Assembly (NCBI GenBank): GCA_965211995.1
Contig: OZ243040.1
Location: forward strand, 992,001 to 1,056,000
DNA from: CAYFZO01 sp965211995
GTDB lineage: Bacteria > Pseudomonadota > Gammaproteobacteria > Poriferisulfidales > Oxydemutatoraceae
Length of the DNA: 64,000 nt
Reading direction: 5' to 3'
The notes beneath the pieces are model-generated. The model ran no database searches. It worked only from the letters and a program-made list of their open reading frames with translations, and was not told the origin of the DNA. The position numbers were made by a program, and so were the translations under genes. Below, piece after piece: positions 39,763-47,865 of this stretch (position 1 is its first letter; each line of letters begins with the position of its first letter).

Positions 39763-40755
39763 TCAATCGCCGTACCCGCGCAGCGTCTCGCGGAACAGCC
39801 GCGCAGGGACGAGGCCGCGGGCGAGGCACGCGCGGGCGACGGCGTCGCCGAGCGCCGCGGGCGCGCAGACGTACACGTCGCTCGCGGCCAAGTCGAAATC
39901 CCCGCCGGCGATACGCCGCGCGCAGGCGTGCACCGCCTCGGCGCCGGCGGCGAGCGTCAGCGGCGTATAACTGAAGCCGTCGAACGCGTCGTTCCAGGCG
40001 CGGCACAGGTTGTCCAGATAAGGCTTGCCCGCCGCGGTGATCCAATACAGGTGCAGCGGTGTTTCATCCTCTTGGCCGGTGACGTGCTCGATCAGGCTCT
40101 TGACCGGAGCGAAGCCGGTTGCGAACACGACGAATACGGCGGTGCGCCCGGCGTCCTCGCTGAAACCGAAATCGCCGAACGGCGCGGTGACGTCGAACTC
40201 GTCGCCCGTGCGGCACGCTCCGAACACGTAGCCGCTGAATTCGCCGCGCGTGCGCGGCACGTGGAACTCAAGGCGGGTGTCCTCGCACGGACAACTCGCG
40301 ATCGAGCATTGCGCTTGCGCAAAATGCGCGCCGGACAAGCGCGCGTATTGCCCGGCCATGAACCTCAGGCGCCGGCTGCGCGGCATCCGCAAAACGACGG
40401 TGCGCACGTCGGCGGCGACCGCGGTCACTTTGCGGACTTTGGCGCTCAGCCGCTGCTCGGGAATGGCCGCAGCCCGGTCGCCCACCTGCGCCTCGAGCAC
40501 GAGGTCGGACGCGGCCGCGTGGCTGCACATCAGAAAATGCCGGCGCGCCTTTTCGGCGGCGCTGTGCACGTAGTCGTGATGGCGGACTTTTTGGATCTTG
40601 CCCGCGAGCAGGTAAGCGCCGCAACGCCCGCAATTGCCGTTGTTGCAGCCGTAGTCAACGCTCAGCCCGGCGCGGATTGCGGCGGCGAGCACGGATTCGC
40701 CGTGTTCGGCGGCGACCTCGCGGCCGCCGTGTGCAAACCGGACTTTATGCGCCAC
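39763..40755 (-). CDS. Ferredoxin-type flavin oxidoreductase
   Basis: The 330-residue product joins an N-terminal plant-type [2Fe-2S] ferredoxin (VDYGCNNGNCGRCGAYLL with the fourth Cys in HFLMCSH) to a ferredoxin-NADP reductase module: FAD domain LRFMAGQYARLSGAHFAQAQ and NAD domain VFVVFATGFAPVKSLIEHV. It has the layout of monooxygenase reductases and CDP-6-deoxyglucose reductases. The FAD motif lacks the common RxYS (it reads QCSIAS). The electron acceptor is unknown and no monooxygenase is adjacent. The start is a GTG that overlaps the adk stop (GTGGCGCATAA), placing VAHKVRFAHGGREV at the N-terminus; upstream open frame (to 40977) is an artefact of the adk region. Confidence 0.85.
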   Translation of the reverse strand: MAHKVRFAHGGREVAAEHGESVLAAAIRAGLSVDYGCNNGNCGRCGAYLLAGKIQKVRHHDYVHSAAEKARRHFLMCSHAAASDLVLEAQVGDRAAAIPEQRLSAKVRKVTAVAADVRTVVLRMPRSRRLRFMAGQYARLSGAHFAQAQCSIASCPCEDTRLEFHVPRTRGEFSGYVFGACRTGDEFDVTAPFGDFGFSEDAGRTAVFVVFATGFAPVKSLIEHVTGQEDETPLHLYWITAAGKPYLDNLCRAWNDAFDGFSYTPLTLAAGAEAVHACARRIAGGDFDLAASDVYVCAPAALGDAVARACLARGLVPARLFRETLRGYGD

Positions 40756-41401
40756 CGGCCTGCAACACCCGCAGAACGTCCCCACGCACCGCCTGAATGT
40801 CGCGCGCGCCGTCCACCTCGGCGTAGCGAACGGCGCGGCCGGCGGCGAGCCGGCGGTAACGGGCGACGAGCGGCGCGGTTTGCTTATGGTAAACCGCGAG
40901 CCGGTTGGCGACGACCTCGCCGCGGTCGTCGTCCCTTTGCACCAAGGCCTCGCCGGTGACGTCGTCTTGGCCCGCAACTTCGGGCGGGTTGAACTCGGTG
41001 TGGTAAGTCCGCCCCGAAGGCAGGTGCACGCGGCGTCCGCTCAGGCGGCGGATGATCTCTTCATCGGCGACCACGATCTCGATCACGCAGTCAATGCCGA
41101 TGCCTTCGCGGTCGAGCGCCTCGGCCTGCTCCGGCGTCCTCGGAAAACCGTCAAACAAAAACCCCGCCCGGCAATCGGGCTGCTTGATGCGCCGCTTGAC
41201 CAGTTCGACGATCAGTTCGTCGGGCACCAACTCGCCGGCGGCGATGATCTCCTTCGCGCGCAGCCCCGCCGGCGTGCCCTCGCGCACCGCCGCGCGCAGC
41301 ATGTCGCCGGTCGAGATCTGCGGGACGCCGGCGGTATTGCAGATGAACCGCGCCTGAGTGCCCTTGCCGGCGCCCGGCGGCCCGAGAAGAATAATGCGCA
41401 T
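40745..41401 (-). CDS. adk: Adenylate kinase
   Basis: Adk catalyses AMP + ATP to 2 ADP. The product is 218 residues with start at MRIILLGPPGAGKGTQARFI (P-loop), then PQISTGDMLRAAVREGT, AMP-binding FLFDGFPRTPEQAEAL, the LID with GRRVHLPSGRTYHTEFNPP and the lid-closing DDRGEVVANRLAVYHKQT. The zinc cysteines of some Adk proteins are absent. The frame upstream (to 41434) includes MHPPHSVVQSN, which is unlikely to be translated. The last codons overlap the reductase GTG. Confidence 0.97.
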   Translation of the reverse strand: MRIILLGPPGAGKGTQARFICNTAGVPQISTGDMLRAAVREGTPAGLRAKEIIAAGELVPDELIVELVKRRIKQPDCRAGFLFDGFPRTPEQAEALDREGIGIDCVIEIVVADEEIIRRLSGRRVHLPSGRTYHTEFNPPEVAGQDDVTGEALVQRDDDRGEVVANRLAVYHKQTAPLVARYRRLAAGRAVRYAEVDGARDIQAVRGDVLRVLQAGGA

Positions 41402-41532
41402 ATTTGATTGAACAACCGAATGCGGGGGGTGCATATTACCCCGGATTCAAGTCCGCAACGCAACCCGCCGCAGCCGCGGATAACGCGAATGAACGCAAAG
41501 CGGAAACGGCAAGAGACAGGTTGGATGCAAAT

Positions 41533-41612
41533 CTGAAGTGCGGCGTTGACCCGCTGTCCCCCGGCGCCCGCCGCGTCGTCCTTTGCCTTTCCTCTCCCCC
41601 GCCGACCGGGCT
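41533..41612 (+). repeat. Dispersed repeat, copy A
   Basis: This stretch (GAAGTGCGGCG...CCCCGGCGCCCGC...CCCCGCCGACCGGG) matches 61487-61566 with scattered differences. It lies between adk and the IS481 relic. Function unknown. Confidence 0.55.
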
Positions 41613-41639
41613 GCGTGAAAGTGTCGTCATGCGGGAGAC

Positions 41640-42690
41640 ACTTAAACCCGGGCCTATTTGTGACACGCTTTGCTTTACAGAACGCCGCACCCGGCCCCTC
41701 CGTTCATCCACGCCCCCCGGCGCCAGGCGACCCCAGTACGACCGCCACCACCCCACACCGATCTCCTCCGATCCCGCCATCTCATGTCAATCATCCGGCC
41801 TCGCCATTGGACCCGGGCCGTTGCGCTTCACTTTGCGCGCCTGCGAGTGCTCCGGATACCGCATCCCCCACAGACGCCGCTCGCGGCAACTCCCCGGCGG
41901 GGACGGGTACGCGTCCCCCGGACCTTGACCCAATTTCAAAACCCTGGTGCGGTCGCTGCTCGTTGTATTCCCGGCGAAATTCATTAAACGCCCGCGGTTG
42001 TGCGCTGCGGTTGCCCGCAGGCGGACTCGCCGCCGCTTCCTCGAACGTGCGGTGCATATTTTGGAACTGTAGAATTAGTTGAACCAGCCATGAGGTCATA
42101 AAGGATGCCGACAACAGTTTTGGGTGCCGCGCAGGCTTACATTGAACGTTTCGGGTCGCTCGAGGTTAGTTTTATTACGCTTGGCGATGACAACGATTTT
42201 GGGAAACGTTTAATTCGCGTAAGCAAATGCGGCAGTGGAGTCAGGCAAGCGCATGAACGAAGCAGCCTTTGAACGGGACTTTCTGGCAACATTGCCCGCC
42301 GGCACTCTGCTGTAATGATTAAGCGCATACACGTTAACCAGAACGTGATACGGGCAGCCGCTTCCTCAAGCGTGCGGTGCATACGCTCGCAACACCCGTT
42401 CTCCTGCGCACGCCCCCGCGCTGTTCGCGCCGGCATCACCTCCCGCTTCAGCCCCGCACCGTCTGCGGACTCAATCCCCCCCAAAGACACCGCCGCAAAC
42501 GGCCGGCCGTTGTCCGTGCGTACCGTCTCCGGCAGACCGTATTCCTCAAACCCCCGCACCGACACCCGCCGCACCGCCTGTGCCTCAGGCACGTTGCAAC
42601 ACCGGCAGGCCGGCAAGCAACGGCCGGGGTTGGCGCTGAGCGTCGGCGGCTGACAATGCCGCGCGCCGCCCGTCTTGAAAAGTTGTCCTT
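41640..42690 (-). pseudogene. IS481-family transposase relic, split by an insertion
   Basis: Minus-strand frames encode pieces of an IS481 integrase: EYGLPETVRTDNGRPFA and QENGCCERMHRTLEEAAA (42616-42350), and HRTFEEAAASPPAGNRSAQ with EFRREYNEQRPHQGF (42060-41790). A terminal-like sequence reading TGTCACAAATAGGCCCGGGT lies near 41640-41662. Frames shift between pieces and stops occur, so it is dead. The segment coding for MHRTxEEAAA appears twice (about 42030-42062 and 42354-42386), bracketing about 290 bp of foreign sequence that holds a small plus-strand ORF. Confidence 0.8.
42105..42272 (+). CDS. Small hypothetical ORF inside the IS481 relic
   Basis: A 55-codon frame (MPTTVLGAAQAYIERFGSLE at the start) follows an AAAGG-type ribosome-binding site in ATAAAGGATG. 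It lies in an AT-richer 290-bp segment between two partial copies of the same transposase motif. In a different frame, MNEAAFERDFLATLPAGTLL follows directly, so one longer gene may have been split by a frameshift. I do not recognise the protein. Confidence 0.35.
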   Translation: MPTTVLGAAQAYIERFGSLEVSFITLGDDNDFGKRLIRVSKCGSGVRQAHERSSL

Positions 42691-42743
42691 AATCCGCGGG
42701 GGTTCGTGTAACCCGCACATTCATCTTGACAATATAAAAACGA

Positions 42744-42749
42744 TATAAT
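42744..42749 (+). promoter_or_regulatory. Candidate -10 box of the PPi-PFK gene
   Basis: A perfect TATAAT ends 27 bases before the ATG. A perfect TTGACA is at 42726-42731, but the 12-bp spacing is too short for a classical pair, so only the -10 is proposed. Confidence 0.4.
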
Positions 42750-42776
42750 CGCGGTTTCACCCGTCACTTTCCTGAA

Positions 42777-44045
42777 ATGCCGCGAAAACCGAATATCTTC
42801 TACGCCCAATCCGGCGGCGTCACCGCCGTTATCAATGCCACCGCCGCCGGCGTGATCGAAACCGCGCGCCGCCACCAGGACCAGGTCGGCAAAGTCATCG
42901 CCGGACTCAACGGCATCACCGGCGCGCTCAACGAGGAACTCGTGGACACCGGCAGGGAAAGCGAGCGGGCGATTGCGGCGCTGCGCCACACGCCCGCGGG
43001 CGCTTACGGCTCGTGCCGCTACCGCTTGCAGGACCTCAAGCAAAACCGCGCGGAATACCTGCGCCTGATCGAAGTGTTCAAGGCCCACAACATCGGCTAC
43101 TTTCTGTACAACGGCGGCGGCGACTCGCAGGATACGACCCATAAAGTGTCGCTGATCGGCAAGGCGCTCGACCACCCGATCACATGCATCGGCATCCCCA
43201 AAACGGTGGACAACGATCTCGCGCACACCGACAACTGCCCGGGCTTCGGGTCGGTCGCCAAATACGTCGCGGTGTCGGTGCGCGAAGCGAGTTTCGACGT
43301 CGCCTCGATGTGCGAAACCTCGACCAAGGTGTTCATCCTCGAAGTCATGGGCCGGCACGCGGGCTGGATCGCGGCGGCCGGCGGACTCGCAAGCGAGCGC
43401 GAGGGGGAAGCGCCGCACATCATCCTGTTCCCGGAAATCCCCTTCGGCAAGCGCGAGTTTCTCGCGCGTGTCAAACGCTGCGTCAAACGCTGCGGCTACT
43501 GCGTGATCGTCGTCTCCGAGGGCCTGCGCAACAAACGCGGGCAATTGCTCGCCGACGCCGGCACCCGCGATGCGTTCGGTCACAAGCAACTTGGCGGCGC
43601 CGCGCTGACGCTCGCCGAGATGGTCAAGCAGGCGCTGGGCTTCAAGTATCACTGGGCGGTCGCGGACTACCTGCAACGCTCGGCACGCCACGTCGCGTCG
43701 GCGGTGGACGTCGATCAGGCTTACGTGCTGGGCTGCGCCGCGGTCGAGTTCGCGTTAGCCGGCCGCCGCTCGGTGATGGCGACGATCGTGCGCAAGTCAA
43801 ACCGGCCCTACCGCTGGACGGTCGGCGCGATTGATCTCAAGCAAGTCGCGAACCGCGAAAAGAAAATGCCGAGAAACTACATTACCAAAGACGGCTTCCA
43901 TATCACGCAACGCTGCCGCACCTACCTGGAACCGCTGATACAAGGAGAAGCCTACCCCCCGTTCAAACGCGGCCTGCCGGATTACGTCAACTTGAAAAAC
44001 GTCAGGCTCGCGAAAAAATTGCGCGCGTGGAAGCCCTCCGGATAA
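42777..44045 (+). CDS. PPi-dependent 6-phosphofructokinase
   Basis: The enzyme interconverts fructose 6-phosphate and fructose 1,6-bisphosphate using pyrophosphate, reversible, in glycolysis and gluconeogenesis; it is the usual form in many methylotrophs. The 422-residue product has the N-terminal NIFYAQSGGVTAVINATAAG, the substrate motif LYNGGGDSQDTTHKVS in place of the ATP-type GGDGS, IGIPKTVDNDLAHTDNCPGFGS and VFILEVMGRHAGWIAAAGG. The aspartate in the PKTVDND motif is the catalytic one. It is 28 bp upstream of the NorQ-like gene on the same strand. Confidence 0.93.
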   Translation: MPRKPNIFYAQSGGVTAVINATAAGVIETARRHQDQVGKVIAGLNGITGALNEELVDTGRESERAIAALRHTPAGAYGSCRYRLQDLKQNRAEYLRLIEVFKAHNIGYFLYNGGGDSQDTTHKVSLIGKALDHPITCIGIPKTVDNDLAHTDNCPGFGSVAKYVAVSVREASFDVASMCETSTKVFILEVMGRHAGWIAAAGGLASEREGEAPHIILFPEIPFGKREFLARVKRCVKRCGYCVIVVSEGLRNKRGQLLADAGTRDAFGHKQLGGAALTLAEMVKQALGFKYHWAVADYLQRSARHVASAVDVDQAYVLGCAAVEFALAGRRSVMATIVRKSNRPYRWTVGAIDLKQVANREKKMPRNYITKDGFHITQRCRTYLEPLIQGEAYPPFKRGLPDYVNLKNVRLAKKLRAWKPSG

Positions 44046-44073
44046 ACCCGGAGACCGACGCGGACCGGAACCC

Positions 44074-44886
44074 ATGCGGGCACATTCGCTCAAGCCGGAA
44101 GAGTATCTGTTTGAACGCGAGCCGTTTTACCGTGCGACCGGCGACGAGGTCGGGGTGTTCATGCGCGCTTATGACAACCGCCTGCCGGTGCTGCTCAAGG
44201 GCCCGACCGGCTGCGGCAAAACGCGCTTCATGGAATATATGTCGTGGCGGTTGCAACAGCCGCTGATCACAATCTCGTGCCACGACGACCTGACCGCGTC
44301 CGACCTGATCGGGCGCTATCTGCTGAAAGGCGGGGACACCGTGTGGATGGACGGGCCGTTGACGCGCGCGGTACGCAAGGGGTGCCTCTGCTATCTCGAT
44401 GAGATCGTCGAAGCGCGCAAGGACACCACCGTCGTAATCCACCCGCTGTGCGACGACCGCCGCGTCCTGCCGGTGGAAAAGCACGGCGAATTGATCAGGG
44501 CCGAAGACGGCTTCTGCATGGCGATCTCATACAACCCGGGTTATCAGAGCGTGCTGAAAGATCTGAAGCAAAGCACGCGGCAGCGCTTTGTCGCGTTGAC
44601 TTTCGACTATCCCGCGGCGGCGGCTGAAAGCGAGATCGTGCGCACCGAGACCGGCCTCGACGAAACCACCGCCGGGCGCCTGGTCAAGTTCGCGGGACTG
44701 ACGCGCAACCTCAAAGGCAACGGCCTGGACGAAGGCGCAAGCACGCGCCTGCTGGTGCACGCGGCAAAACTCATCGTCTCCGGCATCGCCCCCGTCGCCG
44801 CGGTGCGCTGCTGCATCTCAGAGTCACTGAGCGACGACCCGGAGATCCTCCGCTCGGTCGAAGAACTGAGCACCTCGGTGTTCTGA
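44074..44886 (+). CDS. MoxR-type AAA+ ATPase of the NorQ/CbbQ family
   Basis: NorQ/CbbQ ATPases act with a NorD/CbbO-type von Willebrand partner to activate metal enzymes (nitric oxide reductase, Rubisco). The 270-residue product has Walker A LLKGPTGCGKTRFMEYMSW, HDDLTASDLIGRYLLKGG, Walker B LCYLDEIVEARKDTTVVIHP, and sensor-type AISYNPGYQSVLKDLKQSTRQRF, all typical. No NorD/CbbO, Rubisco or NO reductase gene is nearby. It follows the PPi-PFK gene after 28 bp on the same strand. Its partner must be encoded elsewhere or have been lost. Confidence 0.85.
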   Translation: MRAHSLKPEEYLFEREPFYRATGDEVGVFMRAYDNRLPVLLKGPTGCGKTRFMEYMSWRLQQPLITISCHDDLTASDLIGRYLLKGGDTVWMDGPLTRAVRKGCLCYLDEIVEARKDTTVVIHPLCDDRRVLPVEKHGELIRAEDGFCMAISYNPGYQSVLKDLKQSTRQRFVALTFDYPAAAAESEIVRTETGLDETTAGRLVKFAGLTRNLKGNGLDEGASTRLLVHAAKLIVSGIAPVAAVRCCISESLSDDPEILRSVEELSTSVF

Positions 44887-45016
44887 ACGCGCCCCGCGGG
44901 GAACGCGCGCGAACAACCGCGGCACACGGGATAAAAAATTTGCTTGTTTTAACCGGCGCCGTGAACAAGGTGCCGCGGCGGATCGCCCGGACTGCCGCCG
45001 CAGCGGCGCCGCGTCT

Positions 45017-45982
45017 TTAGTGTCTGGGTCTTTGAATATCCTTGACTTTCCGATACTTTAAATAAGCCAGCGTGCGCTCCAGAGATTTCCAAAGATCTCT
45101 TTCCCACCTTTTCTTAAGTTTCTTTTTTTCCTTGAGCGGAATGTAATTTATAAAATGCAATAACCTGCTCATGTTCCGTTGTTCCAAAAGCCACATCATC
45201 AGACGATTAAAAAACCCCTGATTCGACGCGTAGATATTGTCTTCGATCCGGGTAGGCCACGGCTGGTAAACACAGGAAAAATACTTGAAATCGGACGGCG
45301 CATAAGGAAACCTTTGCCTATCCGGATGGAAATGCGTGCTGTACCGGTAAGTTTCCCTGAACTCCTCTTTTTTTGAATACTCGGGGCTGCAAAAATCGTC
45401 CACGTGCTTGGTCACCAGCGATAAACACGGATTGGCGACCCGGATCGAGGCTTCCACGGCTTTTTGAATCATATAACTGTCGCAGCCCAGCGTCCCGATC
45501 AAAACGTCGTCTTTGAACCTTTTGATCGGCGCGCAAAAAATATAATTGTCATAAGAGCCCAACACGCCGTTTTCCGTCAATTCCCACTCACCGGAGGCGA
45601 AGCGTTCGTAGCGGCAGAGCGCCCATAGATGATCGGGCTTGAGTTCCCGCACCCTCCCGACCGGCGTCTCCGGATCAAAGTAAACGTCGGCATTGCTGGC
45701 GATCACGTAATCCCCCGCCAGATGCTCGTTGGCGTAGTCAAAAAATACAGTGTACTTGGGGCGCTCCCGTATAAAGATCACCTCCACTTTTTCATGCGTC
45801 AAGCCGGAATATTTGGAGGCGGCCTCTTCGCTCCCCTGAAAAAACACGATGATCCTGTCTATCTCGGTGTTGCAGTTGTTCTCCAGGCACCGCTCAAACT
45901 CGGCTTTTCTGGCCTGCTGAAACTTGCTCGCAAGCAGCGGCTGCCGCGCGGGAATACTTGTGAGCATTACAATGTCTTTCAT
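45017..45982 (-). CDS. Glycosyltransferase-like protein
   Basis: The 321-residue product starts MKDIVMLTSIPARQPL and has FEYANEHLAGDYV-like FFDYANEHLAGDYVIASNAD followed by VYF, the DxD-containing GT-A pattern of small glycosyltransferases (the SNADVYF motif). Middle motifs include GSYDNYIFCAPIKRF, a substrate-binding-like tract, and YSTHFHPDRQRFPYAP. The C-terminus is very basic (KEKKKLKKRWERDLWKSL), perhaps for membrane binding. It is AT-richer than neighbours. A decayed paralogue tail lies just upstream. The sugar and acceptor are unknown. Confidence 0.6.
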   Translation of the reverse strand: MKDIVMLTSIPARQPLLASKFQQARKAEFERCLENNCNTEIDRIIVFFQGSEEAASKYSGLTHEKVEVIFIRERPKYTVFFDYANEHLAGDYVIASNADVYFDPETPVGRVRELKPDHLWALCRYERFASGEWELTENGVLGSYDNYIFCAPIKRFKDDVLIGTLGCDSYMIQKAVEASIRVANPCLSLVTKHVDDFCSPEYSKKEEFRETYRYSTHFHPDRQRFPYAPSDFKYFSCVYQPWPTRIEDNIYASNQGFFNRLMMWLLEQRNMSRLLHFINYIPLKEKKKLKKRWERDLWKSLERTLAYLKYRKVKDIQRPRH

Positions 45983-45983
45983 T

Positions 45984-46229
45984 TCAAAAACCACGCTCCG
46001 CTTTCCGGAAAAGCGGCCTCACCCGGCGCAACGGCTCACGGGTTTCCCCATCTGACTTGCGGATGTTTTTATCCCGGTTCATGTAAATCAACCTGCGATG
46101 CGCCGCTGTGGATTGCCGCTGCGCTCTTGCCGGCGGCGCCCGGCGCAATCGGCGGTAAAGCCGCCTGAGCCACCCTCCGCTCAGATAGCGGCCAAAACCT
46201 ATTGCGGACGAATAAGCGTTGTCCTCAAT
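45984..46229 (-). pseudogene. C-terminal fragment of a second glycosyltransferase
   Basis: A minus-strand frame begins at the edge of the Pal-like gene with RIEDNAYSSAIGFGRYLSGG, like RIEDNIYASNQGFFNRLMMW in the intact neighbour, and continues basic to a stop at 45984. It has no start or N-terminal domain. It looks like the tail of a tandem paralogue whose front has been deleted. Confidence 0.6.
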
Positions 46230-46238
46230 ACGTGAAAG

Positions 46239-46922
46239 TTACTTGTAAATGATCTCGACGCGGCGATTTTTAGCGTGGGCTTCCTCGCCGCCGCCCTCAA
46301 CCGCCGGCCTTTCCTCGCCGTAACTGATCACCGACATCTGCAGCGCCTGCACCCCGTTGGCGCGCAGAAAGTTTTTCACCGCCAACGCGCGCCTCTCGCC
46401 GAGCGCCAGATTGTAGCCGGCGGAACCCCGCCTGTCGGCGTGGCCTTCGAGCGAAATTTCGACGTCCGGCTTCTCTGACAGATAATCGGCGTGCTGCATC
46501 AGCACTTCGCGGCTTGCGGGCTTGAGTTCCACCCGGTTGAAATCGAAATACACGATGATGTACCGCAGCAGCGGATTCTCGGCAATCGCGTCGCGATACG
46601 ACTGGCGTTGCTCCAACTCGCCGCTGTCGCCGTACAACTCCCTGACCGTTCCCGCGACCTGTTCGGGGTAAGCCGCCGTCTCAGTCAGCTCAGTCGGCTC
46701 AGCCATCGCGTCCTCGTCCGCACTCTCCTTCACGCTCGCGGTTTCCTGCACGGGCTTGCGTTCGAGCGTTTTGGTCGCAGTGCAGCCGGCCACGGCGATG
46801 CACAACGCGATGACGAATGCGCAAAGAGAAAAGTTCACCGGGACGGGGGCCAACGGCGCACTTTCCCGGCGTGCTTGAGGGCGGGTTTCATTCTTAACCG
46901 GATTGTTCATTGCGTTCCCCAT
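46239..46922 (-). CDS. OmpA/Pal-family peptidoglycan-associated lipoprotein
   Basis: The 227-residue product has a lipobox in VIALCIAVAGC (Cys near residue 47) after an unusually long N-terminal region, an acidic linker, and a C-terminal OmpA domain: IIVYFDFNRVELKPASREVL, VEISLEGHADRRGSAGYNLALGERRALAVKNFL and VISYGEERPAVEG, the peptidoglycan (DAP)-binding loop with Asp and Arg. It looks like Pal, which links peptidoglycan to the outer membrane with Tol. But no tolB lies next to it, and the domain order could also suit other OmpA-like lipoproteins. A TATAAT -10 match lies at 46991-46986. The 46923-47290 spacer has nothing else. Confidence 0.82.
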   Translation of the reverse strand: MGNAMNNPVKNETRPQARRESAPLAPVPVNFSLCAFVIALCIAVAGCTATKTLERKPVQETASVKESADEDAMAEPTELTETAAYPEQVAGTVRELYGDSGELEQRQSYRDAIAENPLLRYIIVYFDFNRVELKPASREVLMQHADYLSEKPDVEISLEGHADRRGSAGYNLALGERRALAVKNFLRANGVQALQMSVISYGEERPAVEGGGEEAHAKNRRVEIIYK

Positions 46923-47290
46923 GGAAACAAAAATTCACGTTGCGGGTTCACGCTCCGACTCGCGATGAACGCCGAAACAGCGCGGATTATAGCAAACCCG
47001 GCGCCCGTCGGCGCACCCCGCAGCGTCCCCCCCGCAAGTTTCCACACCGGCTTTATCAGGCGTGCGCGCTTCTTCCATCTTGCCCGTGCGTGTGCGCCAA
47101 GGCAATAAAATGCAGGGTGCCGCGGGCGCCGACAACCGTGCACACGGTTATGCCGGCTGCGGTGCCGGAACAATTGGAAGGACAGGCGCGGCGGATGAGA
47201 CCTGCGCCGGAGGAGCAGGCCGACCGGCGATTCTGAAACCGGGCGGTTCCCCGTAAGCGCGGCCGCGGTTGCACGCGGCTTACCCCCTCT

Positions 47291-47569
47291 TCATTCAGCA
47301 ACCCTTGAGTTATTTTCAAAACTGATTCTCCAAATCCCGCAGGCCACGCTTGCCAATTTCCGTTGCCGTTGCTCGATCGTTGCGGGGGTCCATTCTGCAT
47401 ATCTCCCCGCGCAGTTCTTTGTTATTTGAAAACGGCTGACGGCATAAACGGGGCGCTTTTTTTCATAAGGATCGTTAGCCGCCTGTTGATTCCTTACTTC
47501 ATAGAGGATGCTGTTGCCCAGCAGGGAACGCAGCGTTTTCGTTTCGGGGTTGACAATCGGCTGAGACAT
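47291..47569 (-). CDS. DUF1524/HNH-family C-terminal fragment
   Basis: The 92-residue frame begins MSQPIVNPETKTLRSLLGN and carries NDPYEKKRPVYAVSRFQITK and AEWTPATIEQRQRKLASVA. These correspond to the region after the His-x-Gly-Asn motif in DUF1524/HNH nucleases of the DUF262 (GmrSD) type. The DUF262 domain and the HNH catalytic His region are missing, and no upstream open frame supplies them. It is probably a remnant. It lies divergently from the ATPase gene. Confidence 0.5.
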   Translation of the reverse strand: MSQPIVNPETKTLRSLLGNSILYEVRNQQAANDPYEKKRPVYAVSRFQITKNCAGRYAEWTPATIEQRQRKLASVACGIWRISFENNSRVAE

Positions 47570-47865
47570 CTTGTCTCTGTAGATTACAGAAAGGTTAACT
47601 TTGAGCCGATGATCTGCTCTTGTCTATTATAAACATTCGGACGGATTTGAAGCCCGGCGCCGTATCCAATGCACACAACACTACAGCGCGGAAAGCCGAA
47701 AAATTGCTGATTTTCCGGTGGCTGAGAATCTGGCAGAAACACACTAAAGAGAGCACAATCCCTGCCTCTTTAACCCGGAAAAACGACAGATTGCGGTTAG
47801 GATAATGATGCCGAAAAACCCGATAACTTGAAAGCAGTTGAGATAATGTAGGCGGAGGCAAAACG

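Noticed and set aside
42726..42749. TTGACA plus TATAAT as a full promoter for the PPi-PFK gene
   Set aside because: The 12-bp spacing is too short for sigma-70; only the -10 was kept.
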